Shown: positions 33,819-44,819, counted from the stretch's first letter. The stretch is 64,000 nt of DNA from Falciphora oryzae (GCA_000733355.1 JNVV01000020.1:287743-351742); one strand, 5' to 3'. The notes: a model not told the origin generated them from the sequence alone. Made by a program: numbers and translations.

Positions 33819-35668
33819 ATGAACGACCACTCTTTGCCAGTCCCGCGAGCAGAGCACACGCGCCTGCGTCCGCCACCAGGCCAAGATCGGGCGGACCAAA
33901 CAGTGTTTTTGGTAACGGATAGGCAGCAGCGGATACGTGCGCTGAGCATGCACGAGAAGCAGATGGATAGAGAGCAGCGGATCAGCAAGGACGCGAACGA
34001 AGATCAACGGCAAGACGACGAGCAGGGCGGGCATCAACGGCCTCAGAAGCCTGAAGAGGAACATCGATCTCAAAATCAGTACGAGCAGCACGAGGAAGAC
34101 GAGGACGACACAGACGACACAGACGACGCAGACTACGAGGAAGACGAGGACGACGCTGGCTGCGAGGACGACGAAGACGAAGCGGACCGCGAGGACTACA
34201 AGCGGAGACAGCAACGGACTCGACAGCTGTTCAACCGGCTCGACCAGCGAGACGCCCTGAAGTATGAGAGAAAAATCCATAAGCAGCAGGCTAAGATCCT
34301 AAGGTGCCAGATGAAGATTCTGGACAATCAGGGCACGATCCAGGAGTGTGAGGATAAGATCCAGCAGTATCAGCAAAAGGTCCAGCAGCACGAGAAGAAG
34401 ATCCAACAATACAAGCAAAAGTCGAGCCGCCTCAAAGAAAAACTTCGCCGTACCAGCAGCAGCAGTAACCTGCCACGGCGTGGAACTCCGGGTGCGAGTG
34501 CATAGTTTCCCAAGAACTATTTACAGGCGTCGAGCCCGCCATGGACGCCAGACGGGAGCTGAAATGGGACGATGGTCCAGAAGTGTTCTACCAAGAGCAA
34601 GGGGTGATGATCGACAAAATCCCCTACTGCTTCATAGCCTTCCGGTGGTGGCGCCTGATTTCAGACGAGTACTTCATCGCCGAGGGCCTCCCGCTGTCCC
34701 ACAACAAAAAGGGCCAGCTGTACGGCCCGCAGCTCCAGCTCAAGCACCGGTTGGCCCAGCCCTACGACTTCATCCCCTCCACCGTCAGCTTTGCGGACCT
34801 GCCCCGGGGCCTGCCCAGCGTTATGCTACGCCTCGGCCTCAAGATCGACACTGAAGATGCATTCCCCATTGAGCCGAGCTTCTACCAGCACCGGACCCCG
34901 GCGACCCTGGGCACCCATAAGCTGCACTTTGAGCTCGACGCCACGAACCACACGCTCCCGCGGGCGTCCATAAGGATCCTTAAAGAAAGCCCGCCGTTCT
35001 CCTCGCCGCCGTTCCTCTCGCGGTCGTCGATAATCCCAGTGGTGTCGTCGTGGCTGTGGGTCCACCCACCTAACCGTGAGACTATCGCGTGGTCTCACCA
35101 GCTCTCGCCCGACATCGAAAATATCATGAGGATCTCCGTGGAGCGGTGGGCCACTCGTGGTCGTTCGAGGTTCCTAGGGCGACTCGACGAGGACAGCGGC
35201 CAGCTGAACCTCGCGGCCTAGGAGGCACAGGGGTTCCTGATTTGCTACATCCTGGCGCATCACCCGGATGTTGGCAAGGCGACCTTCAGGGTCCGGCGTC
35301 AGCGATTCAACCACGACCAGGACTACGTCATGCATCCGATGGTTGCCAAGGAGGATTGTAATGGCTTCCACTCCATGGCCCATGTGTTCCGCGTGTTCAA
35401 GAGGGATCACCTGGGCGCCTACGGCCCTTGCTTTGTGCGGTACGACAAGCGGATGGGGCAAAGAATCGAGCAGGCAGGTGGCCCCAAGGATCCTTATGCC
35501 CCGCCTCCCGACATAGATTAGGCGTCAATAGCTGCTCGAGAGCAAAAGCGGGCTCAAGGGGCGCGGACGCAAGAAGGGCAGACGCAAGAGGGGCAGACGC
35601 AAGAAGCGCGGATGGAAGAAGCGCAGACACAAGAGGAACAGACGTAAGAGGAACAGAGCCAAGGCTAA
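33819..35668 (+). pseudogene. Unrecognised coiled-coil gene interrupted by three in-frame stops
   Basis: The first open part (33819-34505) encodes a charged protein with an acidic tract (about residues 90-125: EEDEDDTDD, DEDDAGCEDDEDE) and a coiled coil with clean heptads (KIQQYQQ, KVQQHEK, KIQQYKQ). The second part (34541-35221, other frame) is globular-looking, with FRWWRLISDEYF and VVSSWLWVHPP. The same frame continues with coding-like sequence after TAG at 35219-35221 (to 35521), after TAG at 35519-35521, and after TAA at 35645-35647, ending at TAA 35666-35668 behind a 15-bp tandem repeat. The two parts can be joined in frame by a 62-nt intron (34465-34526, GTAACC..TTACAG), but the donor is weak. 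I know no family for it. Each internal stop could come from CAG or CAA by C-to-T at CpA. If only the first stop counts, the product is truncated rather than absent. Confidence 0.55.
35561..35665 (+). repeat. Seven 15-bp tandem units coding x-Q/R-T-Q-E
   Basis: Units follow the pattern xGG/GCG-CAG-ACG-CAA-GAR with small changes. Five of the seven have CAA at the fourth codon, one has GAA and unit 6 has TAA. The array lies in frame with the interrupted coiled-coil gene and forms its C-terminal tail. Confidence 0.85.
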
Positions 35669-36309
35669 GGTATGTAGATACCTACGGAGCAAGCTGGGAT
35701 TGGAATACAGGAAGTAGATTTAGATGAACCGGTTGCGGGAAGTACAGCGCATACAAGAGGCGGAGCATACCTAGATAGGAAGCTTAGACGGCGGCGAGGA
35801 GGGAACTCCATTGGGTGGACTGGCGCCTGGCTCCTGTCCAGATGCGCAGCCTTGCTCAAGTGAAGATAAATTATGATGGTGCGAGCGGAAGAAACGGGTA
35901 GAGTAGCTTTGTGTATAGAAAGCGGTCATAGAACATGCATCCCGGACATGCCCGAGAGAAGCACGGAGGAAGACGGAGAGTCTAAATATATTTGTTCTGG
36001 CTTGCACGCGTTGTCCGACTGTTGAGGGCCATGGCGAGCAGAGTACCTGTGACTTTGGAATAGGAGCTACCTCGAGAGGGATCAGAGCCGCCTATGTAGA
36101 GACAACAAGACATAGACAGTCTCCTAGACTACTATCCCCAGGGCCGATGCCCTTTTAAGAAGCATACTAAAGACCGAAAAAGGACCGAGAACAAATTCTG
36201 TGACAGGATCCAAGGATGAACCCGCTCAACATCCTCCCAGGGTCCCGGTGTCCCCGACCTTTGACAATGCCATCGGCGCCAGACACCGTCCATCCACCTG
36301 CCGCGTCTA
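35669..36309. other. Intergenic region between convergent genes
   Basis: It lies between the 3' end of the interrupted coiled-coil gene and the 3' end of the leftward secreted-protein gene. No gene is seen. Confidence 0.6.
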
Positions 36310-37067
36310 TCAGTGGTTGCGGCCGCAGAAGTTCTTGTCGCCGCCGATGCTGTGGTAGCCGTAGCTGCCGACGTGATACTCGCTGGTGACGGGGTCGCCG
36401 TAGCCGGCAATCTGAGAGCAGTTTCACAGGGTGAGAGGTTAGGGAGCAAGGACGCAAAAAAAAAAGGACACGTAAAGGAGGGATGGGAGCAGCAGCCCAC
36501 CTGGTCGTTCCAGCCCGCAACGTGCACGCCGCACCTGTCCGTGATCTCGCGGGCGCGGTCGCGGAACTCGTCCGAGGTGCAGGTCGTGCTGTCGGAAACG
36601 AAGTTGCAGTAGAAGGCGGCGACGGCCCCCCGGACGGCGTAGATGTGCCAGCCGCTCGGCACGTCGAGCTTGGCGCCGCACTGGCGCCGGACGTCGTCGA
36701 CGGCCGCGTCCGTGTCCCCGCGGTTCAGCGGCTGCGGCGGCTTGTTGTTGTGGCTGGCCGGGCAGAAGACGCGCCAGCTGTACCGCCACTGGCGCTTGGC
36801 GAGCTGGCGCCTGCGGTGAGGTGCGGCCGGTGGGGGGCTGGTGTCGTCATCGCCGTCGAGGGGTGTGAGGGTGCATGGGCTGGAGGGGTCGAGGCGGAGG
36901 TGGTGCGCCGTGCCGAGCTCGTCGATGTGGACTGCGTAGACGCCCTCTGGGACGTCGGAGGGGATGGTGAAGCCGCCGTCGGGGGAGGCTTTGCTGGTGA
37001 AGCTGGTGGACTTGAGGCCGGCGGCGAGGCCGAGCAGCGTGGAGGTGAGGATGGCTGATGGACGCAT
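36310..37067 (-). CDS. Secreted Cys-containing protein with KR-processed propeptide
   Basis: Exons 37067-36501 and 36411-36310 encode 222 residues; the 89-nt intron has donor GTGGGC, branch CTAAC and acceptor CTCTCAG, phase 0. A signal peptide (MRPSAILTSTLLGLAAG) is followed by a ~75-residue acidic and Pro-containing segment that ends in AKR at residues 90-92, a Kex2-type site. The mature part begins QWRYSWRVFC and contains several cysteines (FCPAS, QCGAK, FYCNF, TTCTS, DRCGV, NFCGRNH), consistent with disulfides, and ends in a Gly/Tyr/His-rich tail (HVGSYGYHSIGG). I do not recognise a named family. A secreted processed protein, possibly effector-like, is inference. The intron is needed: reading through gives a frame of unlike composition. 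Confidence 0.75.
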
Positions 37068-38960
37068 GTCGGATGGCGATGTCTGCTAAATAGTCGGGTC
37101 AATGCTGTTTTGTCAATGTGAGGTTCGATAGGCGGTTCTAATGAAGATGGTGGCGGTTTGGAGAGATTGTTTCTTCAAGGAAGGAGGAGATGTTGTTGTT
37201 GGCTTGGAGGAAATCTGACTGCCATTCAATTGTAGAGCTCAACGGTCATCCCAGAGCCATGTCGGCGGCTTCCAGCACAGCGCTGGGGAGGGAAGTTACG
37301 GGGCAGCAGCAACAGCGCCCGACATACCGGATTGCTCACATAGGGGCCTCCACCGTCGGGTGCCGCCGTCGAGAGACATCATGTCTGCCGTAGGAAGACA
37401 GCTGGTAAGTTGGGAGTAGGGGCAGCTACGTAGTCCACGTGCTGTGTGACGGGTAGGCGTGGCACACGAGCGTCCTCGACTCGCCATTGCCGTTGCCGCC
37501 AGGAGGGACCAACGTACGATTCCATTACACAAAGCGACGAGAGCCATGGAGGCTCCTTGACCAGCGTCGAAGAAGCAAGCAGACCCGGCCGACGAGCCTT
37601 GGGCTGCTCGGAAACCACATTCCATGTTACAATGCTAATTCTCTTGTACTCTTCATGGTTACTTCCTTCCAGCAGTGGATTTCGTTCTGGGCCCGAGGCA
37701 AGGAGATCAAGCACCAGAATCGAACCGCAATTCTAAAAAAGGGACCCGTGTCCACACAATGGAAGCGCCTTCGCGTTGTCTATCGAGGGGGCAGTAGAGA
37801 AGGCAACTTTTCTGACGAGTGATGGGCATCAATCTCTCAAAGATTACGAGGCACCCCCAAAAAAAATCGCGACATTCGCTTGTCCAAGGTAACCAAAGGC
37901 TCCCTGGGAAATCACCGAAGCTCATATACCATGCAATACACGTCATCGTCGTAGATGACCATCGTCTCCCTGGTCTGCTGGAAGATAGAATCATGGACTC
38001 TTGAGACGGCTGCGGGCGGCCTGAGGATTGCTTCTCTCGTCGTAGCCGCCGTTGTCGCCATGACTTCCACGCAGCACTTGGTCACCCATTGTCCGATTCG
38101 CCTCGTGCCGCACATATCGGCGAAGGAGTAAGCTAGCGCCGAGGACGAGGGAGCAGCAGAACCGCAGAGAAGCATCCCGCGCATGCACCATGCTGCCCTG
38201 TTGAGTCCCTGCCGGCCACACCCTCGGCCAGGGGGTTGCCGGTGCTCGTCGCGCAGCCGCCGTCAGATGGGCTCCAGATCGAGACAGCCATGGCGGCGGG
38301 CGGAATCTTTCCAACGTCCTTGACGAGCTGCCGCCGCAGCAGCGATGCCGTGGAGGTCTCGAAACGCGGCGCGTCCTCGGAAGTCGGGGCGGGTGACGTC
38401 GACAACGGCGTACGGCCTGGACGATGGCATGGTGAGGGCGGCTGCGACGGCGATGCGAGCTTGCAGCGGTAAGAAACCTGGGACACATGTGCCGCGGACA
38501 CATTGTGCAAGTCATTGAGTCGGCCGCCCCAGGCGTGGGCATAGCCTTGGATCGCTGCAGCTACCGGGCCGTTGAAGCCCCCCCGGGCCTGAGCACGGGT
38601 GCGTATTCTCCCAGACAGCCACAATCGGGATACGTGTGGATAGGCTTGCGGGTCTGTGGCCGGAGCTTTTTTTACACCCCAGAAGTGTGAATGCTCCGAG
38701 GCAAAAATCGGGGGCGAACAAGACATCATAGATCACCTAGGAGTGGGAAGCCGATGCTATTTAGAACCAGGGACCAACGAGTTTTTTTTTTTTTTTTTTT
38801 TTTCTCCCGTCAAATTCGAAGAGTCAGGGAAAACAAACAGCATTTAGGGAGTAAAGGGATTGACCAAGTATTAGGGATGATTTTCTTTCTTAAAAAAAAA
38901 AAAAAAATGAAGGCAATTGGATGCTTGGCATCACAGACGTCAATCAAATCCAAAAGGAAA
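37068..38960. other. Intergenic region left of tRNA-Gln
   Basis: No gene is recognised. It includes the upstream region of the secreted-protein gene, a 22-bp poly(T) run at 38782-38803 and a 16-bp poly(A) run at 38892-38907, the latter 53 bp from the 3' end of the tRNA-Gln gene. Confidence 0.55.
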
Positions 38961-39045
38961 GGTCCTACTGGGATTCGAACCCAGGTCATCAGGAGACGAT
39001 TCGTGAATCAGAACCTGATGTGATAACCAACTACACTATAGAACC
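38961..39045 (-). tRNA. tRNA-Gln (anticodon CTG) with a 13-nt intron
   Basis: On the - strand the acceptor stem GGTTCTA pairs with TAGGACC (one G-T wobble), the D stem is GTG/CAC, the anticodon stem TCAGG/CCTGA, and the T arm CTGGG-TTCGAAT-CCCAG. The anticodon loop begins TTCTGA with CTG as the anticodon. A 13-nt intron (positions 38995-39007) sits one nucleotide 3' of the anticodon, the standard place for eukaryotic nuclear tRNA introns. Spliced length is 72 nt. Confidence 0.9.
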
Positions 39046-40505
39046 GATGTTAAACTTGAGAACGGGGACCACAAGCCAAGAGTTATGAGTGCATGATGTC
39101 GCACGGGCTGGCCGGGGTATGATTCGGGTGGTGGATGTCCGAGGTCGGGCGGCCCCTGGTAGTCTTTGGAGCGTTCAGTGGCTGTCAGAGAGTGCGTACT
39201 AGGAGTGTTTGGCTATTTTGTCTTCCCTCAAAACTGGCTACGAGTTTTCATCACAGTACGTGGTGGCCTACTTGGACACATCAACAAGCCGCTACAAAAG
39301 ACGAGGCTGGCCGGAACCGGGATCTGGCTTGTCTCGCCGCACGTCGACGGCGCGTGATGTGGCTAGACTCGGTCGCGAGTCGAGGGGAGGGACGGCCTCC
39401 GGTTTTGTGTGTTTATCGTCATCGCGCAGGAGTTGTTGCCATTACGTACAAAACGCTAATGCGGCCCCCACTGGCGGGTTTTGGTAGCGACAGCAGGTGG
39501 GCGGGCAGACTGCAGAGAGGACGACCTCCCGCATGCCGCTTCATGCCGCCCGGCTCGGGGAGATGTGCGGTTGACTCAGGGGACGGGCAGCGACTTTGGC
39601 TGCGGAGTAAAGTCCCAGCTGCGTGTTGGCGGTGGCAGGTGATGTGTTCTCAGCGTCTTTCGGACATCCGAGGCTGGAAGACGGCGATCACTGCCTTGGA
39701 GTGCTTGGGCTGTCAAATGTCGCGGGTGCTCGGGCTCACAAGTGGAAAAAATACTGCAGCCAAGCAGAACCAGAACCAGACGGGTGCCGGGCTGTTCCGC
39801 CTGCTGTCATTTCCATCGTTGCAACACCGTCACCCAGGGCAGAGACGGCACGGGCACGCGACCGGCTTGTTCTCACGTGTAGATGTTGCCTGTCAATGTT
39901 TCAGGTCGGGGTCCATGGTTGTAGGCGTCGTCATGTGATCCATGTCATGCAGGCTCTCGCTGCAGCGGCACAACGGCAATCCCATTCAAGCATTGCACTC
40001 GCAGAATGACGAAAGGGGCGGCCGCTGTCTTGTGCAGGATGCGTCGCCCGCTTCCCTGCATGCATTGTGTGGGGACGGCTCCCGCGGAATTGAGTTCATC
40101 GTATTCACTGTCTTATCTCGTGCGGCCAGAGATAACGATCAAAAACACCAGTCCCGCGACAAGGAATGACTGGTGACGGCCTGGCCGAGTTGGCCACCTG
40201 ATGAACTCCCCTCCATCCAACTAACCCCCCCATTGTTTCTCCGTGTGGTGTCTTGCCCAGAAACAAATACATCAAGCTTTCGCCCCATAACCATCTGACC
40301 TCCGAGCTACACTACGTCGATTGACCTGCTGCGACCATCGACAGGACGCCGACTCCTGTCTTCTTGTTCTCTTCCCTTTCCCACCAGCCGAGCCCCGAAT
40401 TCGCGACACGCAAGGTCTTTTCCGCCGCCCAGATATCGCGGCGAGCTCGAAGCTCCTGCGCAATTCCTAGAGCCCCCTCGGGACCTGCGTGGGCGTCGTG
40501 TCAGT
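39046..40505. other. Intergenic region upstream of the PQ-loop gene
   Basis: No gene is recognised on either strand. The final ~250 bases carry a C/T-rich leader before the PQ-loop protein start codon. Confidence 0.55.
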
Positions 40506-41907
40506 ATGGCGTCGCTACTATCTGCAGGCGCCGCTAGCCTGGCCGCGGCCGCCGTCGGGACCCCTCCGGCCAAAGAGGCCCTGTCTGGCGTGTTTGGCAG
40601 CATCAGTTTGACGGCCTGGATATGCTTACTGGTTAGTATTGAACAATGCGACGGAGAAGGGCGCACTTCCGTGTCCTGTGGCTGGCTGTCTGGCGTCTTT
40701 GGCTGACTGTTGTGCGACGCGCCGACAACCACCATTTCAGCTTCCGCAGCTCATCACCAACTACAAGGCCAAGAGCGCAGATGGCCTCTCGATGGCCTTT
40801 CTCTTCGTTTGGCTTCTTGGCGATGCAGCCAATCTGCTGGGTACGGGAAGGGCCTTTTACACGCGCGTTGTGGTTGCGCCCTCGCCGATTCTCCGTCGCA
40901 CACACAACCTTACTGACGCTCCAATCATTTCCCCGAAACAGGTGCCTTGGCCACCGGACTCGCGCCCACGGCCGTCGCCCTCGCCACCTACTTTTGCTTC
41001 GCCGACCTGATCCTGATCGTGCAGTGCCTGTACTACAATGCTCTCAACGCGCGCAGGGCCGCGCGCAGCCGGCGCAGAGCCTCCGAGCCCGCCGCAAGCG
41101 CCGCACCCGAAATGACCGACGACGTCGCTGGAGCCAGCGCCGGAGCCGACCACGAGAACAACACGGCCGTGGAGGATGCGGACGAGGAGGCGCCGCTCCT
41201 GTCGCGGCAGCACCAGCGCCGCCGCAGCTCCAGCATGGGCCTGCCCGGCTCGCACCGGCGCAACTCGACCCTGCGGCGCGACGTCTCCAACCTCGACCCG
41301 CTCGCCCGGATCATCACGGGCGAGGACCAGACCCCCGACCGGAACCCGTGGCTGCACAACGCGCTCAGCCTGCTGGCCGTCTACGCCGTCGGCACCGCCG
41401 GCTTCTTCGTCTCGTACCACATGGGCGCCTGGGACCAGCCTGCGGCTGGCGACGGCACGCCCGACCTGTCTGATGGCGAGGCGACCGCCGTTACTGCCTT
41501 TGGCCTCATCATGGGCTACCTGAGCGCAGCCTTTTACCTGTGCGCGCGTATCCCGCAGATCTGGAAGAACTACAAGGAGAAATCGTGTGAAGGTGGGTCG
41601 TGGCTTCTGATTTTTACTCTAGCACACCCCCGCATAATATCTCTGTTGGGGAAATCATTGCTGACGACTCGTTTAATAATTTAATACAGGCCTCGCCCTG
41701 CTCTTTTTCCTCCTTTCCTTGACCGGCAACCTCACCTATGGCGTGAGCCTTGTCGCGTACTCCCAGGACCGGGACTACCTGATCAAAACGATCCCCTGGC
41801 TCCTCGGGTCCGTGGGAACCATTGTCGAGGACTGCATAATTTTTGTGCAGTTCCGTCTTTATGACGCACCCCGACAACAGCCCAAGACTCCTAGCCTTGG
41901 GGTTTGA
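40506..41907 (+). CDS. PQ-loop repeat protein, vacuolar/lysosomal basic amino acid transporter type
   Basis: Exons 40506-40631, 40741-40840, 40942-41592 and 41690-41907 encode 364 residues; the three introns are 109, 101 and 97 nt. Seven membrane segments can be traced, with the two PQ-loop motifs: LLPQLITNYK at about residues 42-51 and RIPQIWKNYK at about 278-287. Between the two halves lies a ~110-residue hydrophilic loop rich in Arg, Ser and acidic residues (ETxLLSR-like EEAPLLSR), probably cytosolic and regulatory. The architecture matches the YPQ1/RTC2/PQLC2 family, which exports cationic amino acids from the vacuole or lysosome. The dileucine-type sequence EAPLL in the loop fits AP-3 sorting to the vacuole (inference). 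The order of exons is fixed by the continuous PQ-loop alignment. Confidence 0.9.
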
Positions 41908-42522
41908 TTTTGGTGCCTCGGCAACTTTGTTCCTATCGCTCATCCATCTTGGTCGCCACCGTACCCTCGACACACACCCTACCTATCCTCATCGTCGTTT
42001 CCGACCCCTCCTTTGCACGTCATGGTCACTGCATGATGGAATCCCCTGTTATCTTTGTGCACTATCCGGCCTGTAAGGTGCAATCGTTCGCATTACCAGG
42101 GGCGTTCTCTTCGGCATCATTCCTTCAGCGCTTTGCGGGGCATATGGATATTGGTTCCTGGGATTCGTTTATTTGGGATTCCCCCTTTTGGTTATCGCCC
42201 TTTTGCATTTTTCGCGCCCTCACTCTTCGCATCGCCGCGGAAGCTCTTTGGTTGCTTGGACGCTCCTGAGGGTTAATACCGCTTTTATGTCCTTGGATGT
42301 GTATATCAACGACATATATTTCCTGAAGATAGGCAGGTCGGCCTGACATGAACAAATATGTTCATGTGTCATGGTATGATCACTTTTGCCCGTTACTAGC
42401 CGCAACGAGCGCACTGCATGCCCGCGAGGGGCCCACGGAGAAACGAGTCCCGCCAGACCCAAGTCAGCGCTCCCCCGCAGCCTTCGTGAGCGGGTTCATG
42501 CGGCCGAGTGGAACAACGAAAA
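41908..42522. other. Intergenic region between the PQ-loop gene and tRNA-Trp
   Basis: It contains the 3' end of the PQ-loop transcript. No gene is seen. Confidence 0.6.
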
Positions 42523-42594
42523 GGCCTCGTGGCGCAACGGTAGCGCGTTTGACTCCAGATCAAAAGGTTATCCGTTCAAATCGGGTCGGGGTCA
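42523..42594 (+). tRNA. tRNA-Trp (anticodon CCA), no intron
   Basis: It is 72 nt with acceptor stem GGCCTCG/CGGGGTC, D arm GCGC..GCGC, anticodon stem TTTGA/TCAAA around the loop CTCCAGA (anticodon CCA) and T arm ATCCG-TTCAAAT-CGGGT, with A as the discriminator base. The acceptor and T stems contain G-T pairs, so stability is a little below ideal, but all stems close. No intron is present in this copy. Confidence 0.88.
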
Positions 42595-42938
42595 GAGTTG
42601 AGTGACTTGTTCCTTTTTGCTAGATTTTTGTCGTTCGGCGATGCTGATTTTTGCATTGTAGCTTGGGGCCATATTTAGAGCTCGACAGGCTTATTACTCA
42701 ACGCCACTTCCCCGACAAAGCTAATTCTTCCTCTACATCGTTTCCTGTCTCCTTGCCTAAACCCTCTCTCGTGCCAATGGTTCAGTTGTTGCCTTCAGGG
42801 CATACCGCAGGAGACACTCGAACTCTTGATTCTTTTGCATCATTGACTTGCATACGCTGGGACTGAAAACGCCTATGTACATCAGAAACCCGGAAAACCC
42901 AAAAAACGACCTTTGCTAGGCCGACGGAAAAATAACGA
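42595..42938. other. Intergenic region between tRNA-Trp and the pirin gene
   Basis: About 340 bp follow the tRNA and contain the 3' end of the leftward pirin transcript. No gene is seen. Confidence 0.6.
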
Positions 42939-44030
42939 CTATGCGGTATCCAAAACGACAACCTCGGCGTCGGCAGTGCCCACGCTCTCGAAGACGAGCT
43001 TGTCGCCCGCGCTGACGCCGTCGACAAAGGCGCCGTCGCCCTCCTCCAGCACGTCGTCCCTGCCGTCGATGCGCACCTTCGCCTTGCCGCCCTTGCACTT
43101 GGGCACGTGCACAAACACCTTGCGCTTCGTCGCCTCGGTGCCCTGGCTGCCCACGGTCCAGGTGAAGCGCCCCTCGGGCTCGATGATGCCCGCGCCCATG
43201 GCGAAGTCGGCGTGGATCGGGATGGTGCCCTCGACGGCCGGCACCGCCTCCTTCTCCTCGGCCGCCGTCGCGTCCGGCCCGGCCTTCAGCGGACTCAGGA
43301 TGGTGACGAAGCGCTCGCGCTTGAGGGCCTCGTCGAAGTGGCGCGTGTGGTAGCGCGGCGCCAGGCCCTTCTTCCAGGGGAGCGCCCAGATCTGGAGGAA
43401 GTGGACCGTCTCGGAGCCGTGCTCGTTGAACTCGGAGTGGCTGATGCCCGTGCCGCCCGTCGTGAACTGCACGTCGCCCCTCCGCATGCGGTAGAACTGG
43501 TCGGCCGACGCGTTGCCCTCTTTCCCCTTGGCGAGCATGCTGTCGCGGTGGGTGAGCTCGCCCGACAGGATGTAGGAGAAGATCTCGAAGTTGGCGTGCG
43601 GGTGCGTCGGGAAGCCCGTGTTGGGCTTGACGCGGTCCTCGTTGAGGACGCGCAGCGAGCCAAAGTGCGTGTACCGCGGGTCGTACCAGGACGCGAAGCT
43701 GAATGAGTGGTACGTGTCCAGCCAGCCGTGGTTGGCGTGGCCCCGGGACGACGACCGGTGCGGCGTGATCTTGGCGTGGCGGAGCATGGGGCTGGCGGTC
43801 TTGGACATGGCTTCCTTGGCTGCGCTGAGCATGGAAGACTCGGCTGGGGGTGGTGGTGGTGTTGTGATGGTAGTGGTGGTGGGGGTTGTGGTGGTGCCCA
43901 GGTTTGCTTTGGCGAAAGAGGTTGCTTTGGAAAGAGTCTGTTCGAGGAGCGACTGCAAGACTGGGGTGTTGTATACGAGGATGGAAATCGAGGCGACCAA
44001 AATGGACAGGACGAGTGCGAAGCGCTTCAT
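42939..44030 (-). CDS. Pirin-family protein with N-terminal membrane anchor
   Basis: A single exon encodes 363 residues. The pirin core has the bicupin metal ligands in the expected order: His143 and His145 (in THPHANFEIF), then His198 and Glu200 (in GISHSEFN). It is closest to the YhhW type of pirins, metal-dependent cupins of which some cleave quercetin; the substrate here is unknown. Residues 1-20 form a hydrophobic segment (FALVLSILVASISILVY) after a short basic start, followed by a Thr/Pro-rich linker (about 45-62) before the conserved part at residue 85. That arrangement suggests a signal anchor or targeting sequence and a tethered cupin, unusual for this mostly soluble family. There is no intron. 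An internal ATG at residue 82 would make the soluble form. Confidence 0.9.
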   Translation of the reverse strand: MKRFALVLSILVASISILVYNTPVLQSLLEQTLSKATSFAKANLGTTTTPTTTTITTPPPPPAESSMLSAAKEAMSKTASPMLRHAKITPHRSSSRGHANHGWLDTYHSFSFASWYDPRYTHFGSLRVLNEDRVKPNTGFPTHPHANFEIFSYILSGELTHRDSMLAKGKEGNASADQFYRMRRGDVQFTTGGTGISHSEFNEHGSETVHFLQIWALPWKKGLAPRYHTRHFDEALKRERFVTILSPLKAGPDATAAEEKEAVPAVEGTIPIHADFAMGAGIIEPEGRFTWTVGSQGTEATKRKVFVHVPKCKGGKAKVRIDGRDDVLEEGDGAFVDGVSAGDKLVFESVGTADAEVVVLDTA

Positions 44031-44819
44031 ATATACCTCTAGGCTAGTGAGGCGGATCTCTCGAGATGCATCGAGAAACCACAGCCAGGAAAAGGGGATA
44101 GGGGTTGTAGCAAGATGGGGAATCCTTGGGTGAGGAATTGCAAATCCAAACTGCGTCTCTTATATCTGCCCTAGACTAAATAGAGAAGAGTCTGCACCTA
44201 GCACCTAGCATACATGGAAGTGACCGAGGTTTCAATGTCTCGTCATCGGCAAGCTCGCCGCGGGCTGCATCTGCATATCGCATTTGTTGCTGCTTTGCGA
44301 GAATTTTCTCGGTGACGCCATTGCGGGGCAGCCCAGCAGCTGACGTTTTGATTACCGGATGCTGACTGACAAAGGGGTCCAACGGCAAGCTAATGCTTGA
44401 CTCAGCATGCCGTTCGGACGGACTGCCAACTGAAGGGAAACGGCGGCACGATCATGTCATCCGTCTTTTCCCCAGATGATGCATCCTAGTCGTTTCTGGA
44501 GCCCCTCAACAACAGACAGAAATGGATATCAGCTCACAGCATCCACCATCCGTCTGCAGTCGTCGGCTCGCCCGCGAGATGGATGCCTGTCTCTGGGGAT
44601 ATGCCTGCTTCGCGCGAGGTCGGGATGCCGCGGCACCCCAAGAAACCGCCCTTGCGCCTCGTCGCTGCTGGCCATAGACGTGGTGATGCTTCCAGCAGAT
44701 ATCATGTGACACCCCACGACTGCATCCCCAGATCTTCTGATCTGGCGATCTTTTGAAACATCACAATATGTTATAGGCTTATAGGCTGACTGACGACCTC
44801 GGACCTACACGATCTACAG
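44031..44819. other. Intergenic region upstream of the pirin gene
   Basis: It lies between the pirin start and the stop of the RNA cyclase gene, both leftward. It contains the pirin promoter with a TATA element. No gene is seen. Confidence 0.6.
44159..44164 (-). promoter_or_regulatory. TATA element of the pirin gene
   Basis: TATAAG on the - strand (in GATATAAGAG), about 130 bp upstream of the pirin start codon, a normal distance for a fungal TATA box with a short leader. Confidence 0.45.

Noticed and set aside
33777..34280. 167-residue very hydrophobic Val/Leu-rich frame on the - strand
   Set aside because: It is the complement of the acidic Asp/Glu tract (GAC/GAG read backwards gives Val/Leu), so the apparent membrane protein is an artefact.
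34541..35668. Stop-codon reassignment or programmed readthrough to explain the in-frame TAG/TAA codons
   Set aside because: TAG and TAA/TGA act as ordinary ends of other genes here, and the repeat unit shows CAA as the unmutated form, so nonsense mutation is simpler. Readthrough is not formally excluded.
37700..37745. B-box-like GGTTCGATTC on the - strand, a possible tRNA
   Set aside because: No acceptor, D or T stem can be formed around it.
38782..39045. Poly(T)/poly(A) next to tRNA-Gln as a possible SINE
   Set aside because: The tRNA is intact and no target-site duplication or tRNA-derived body next to the homopolymer could be found by eye.
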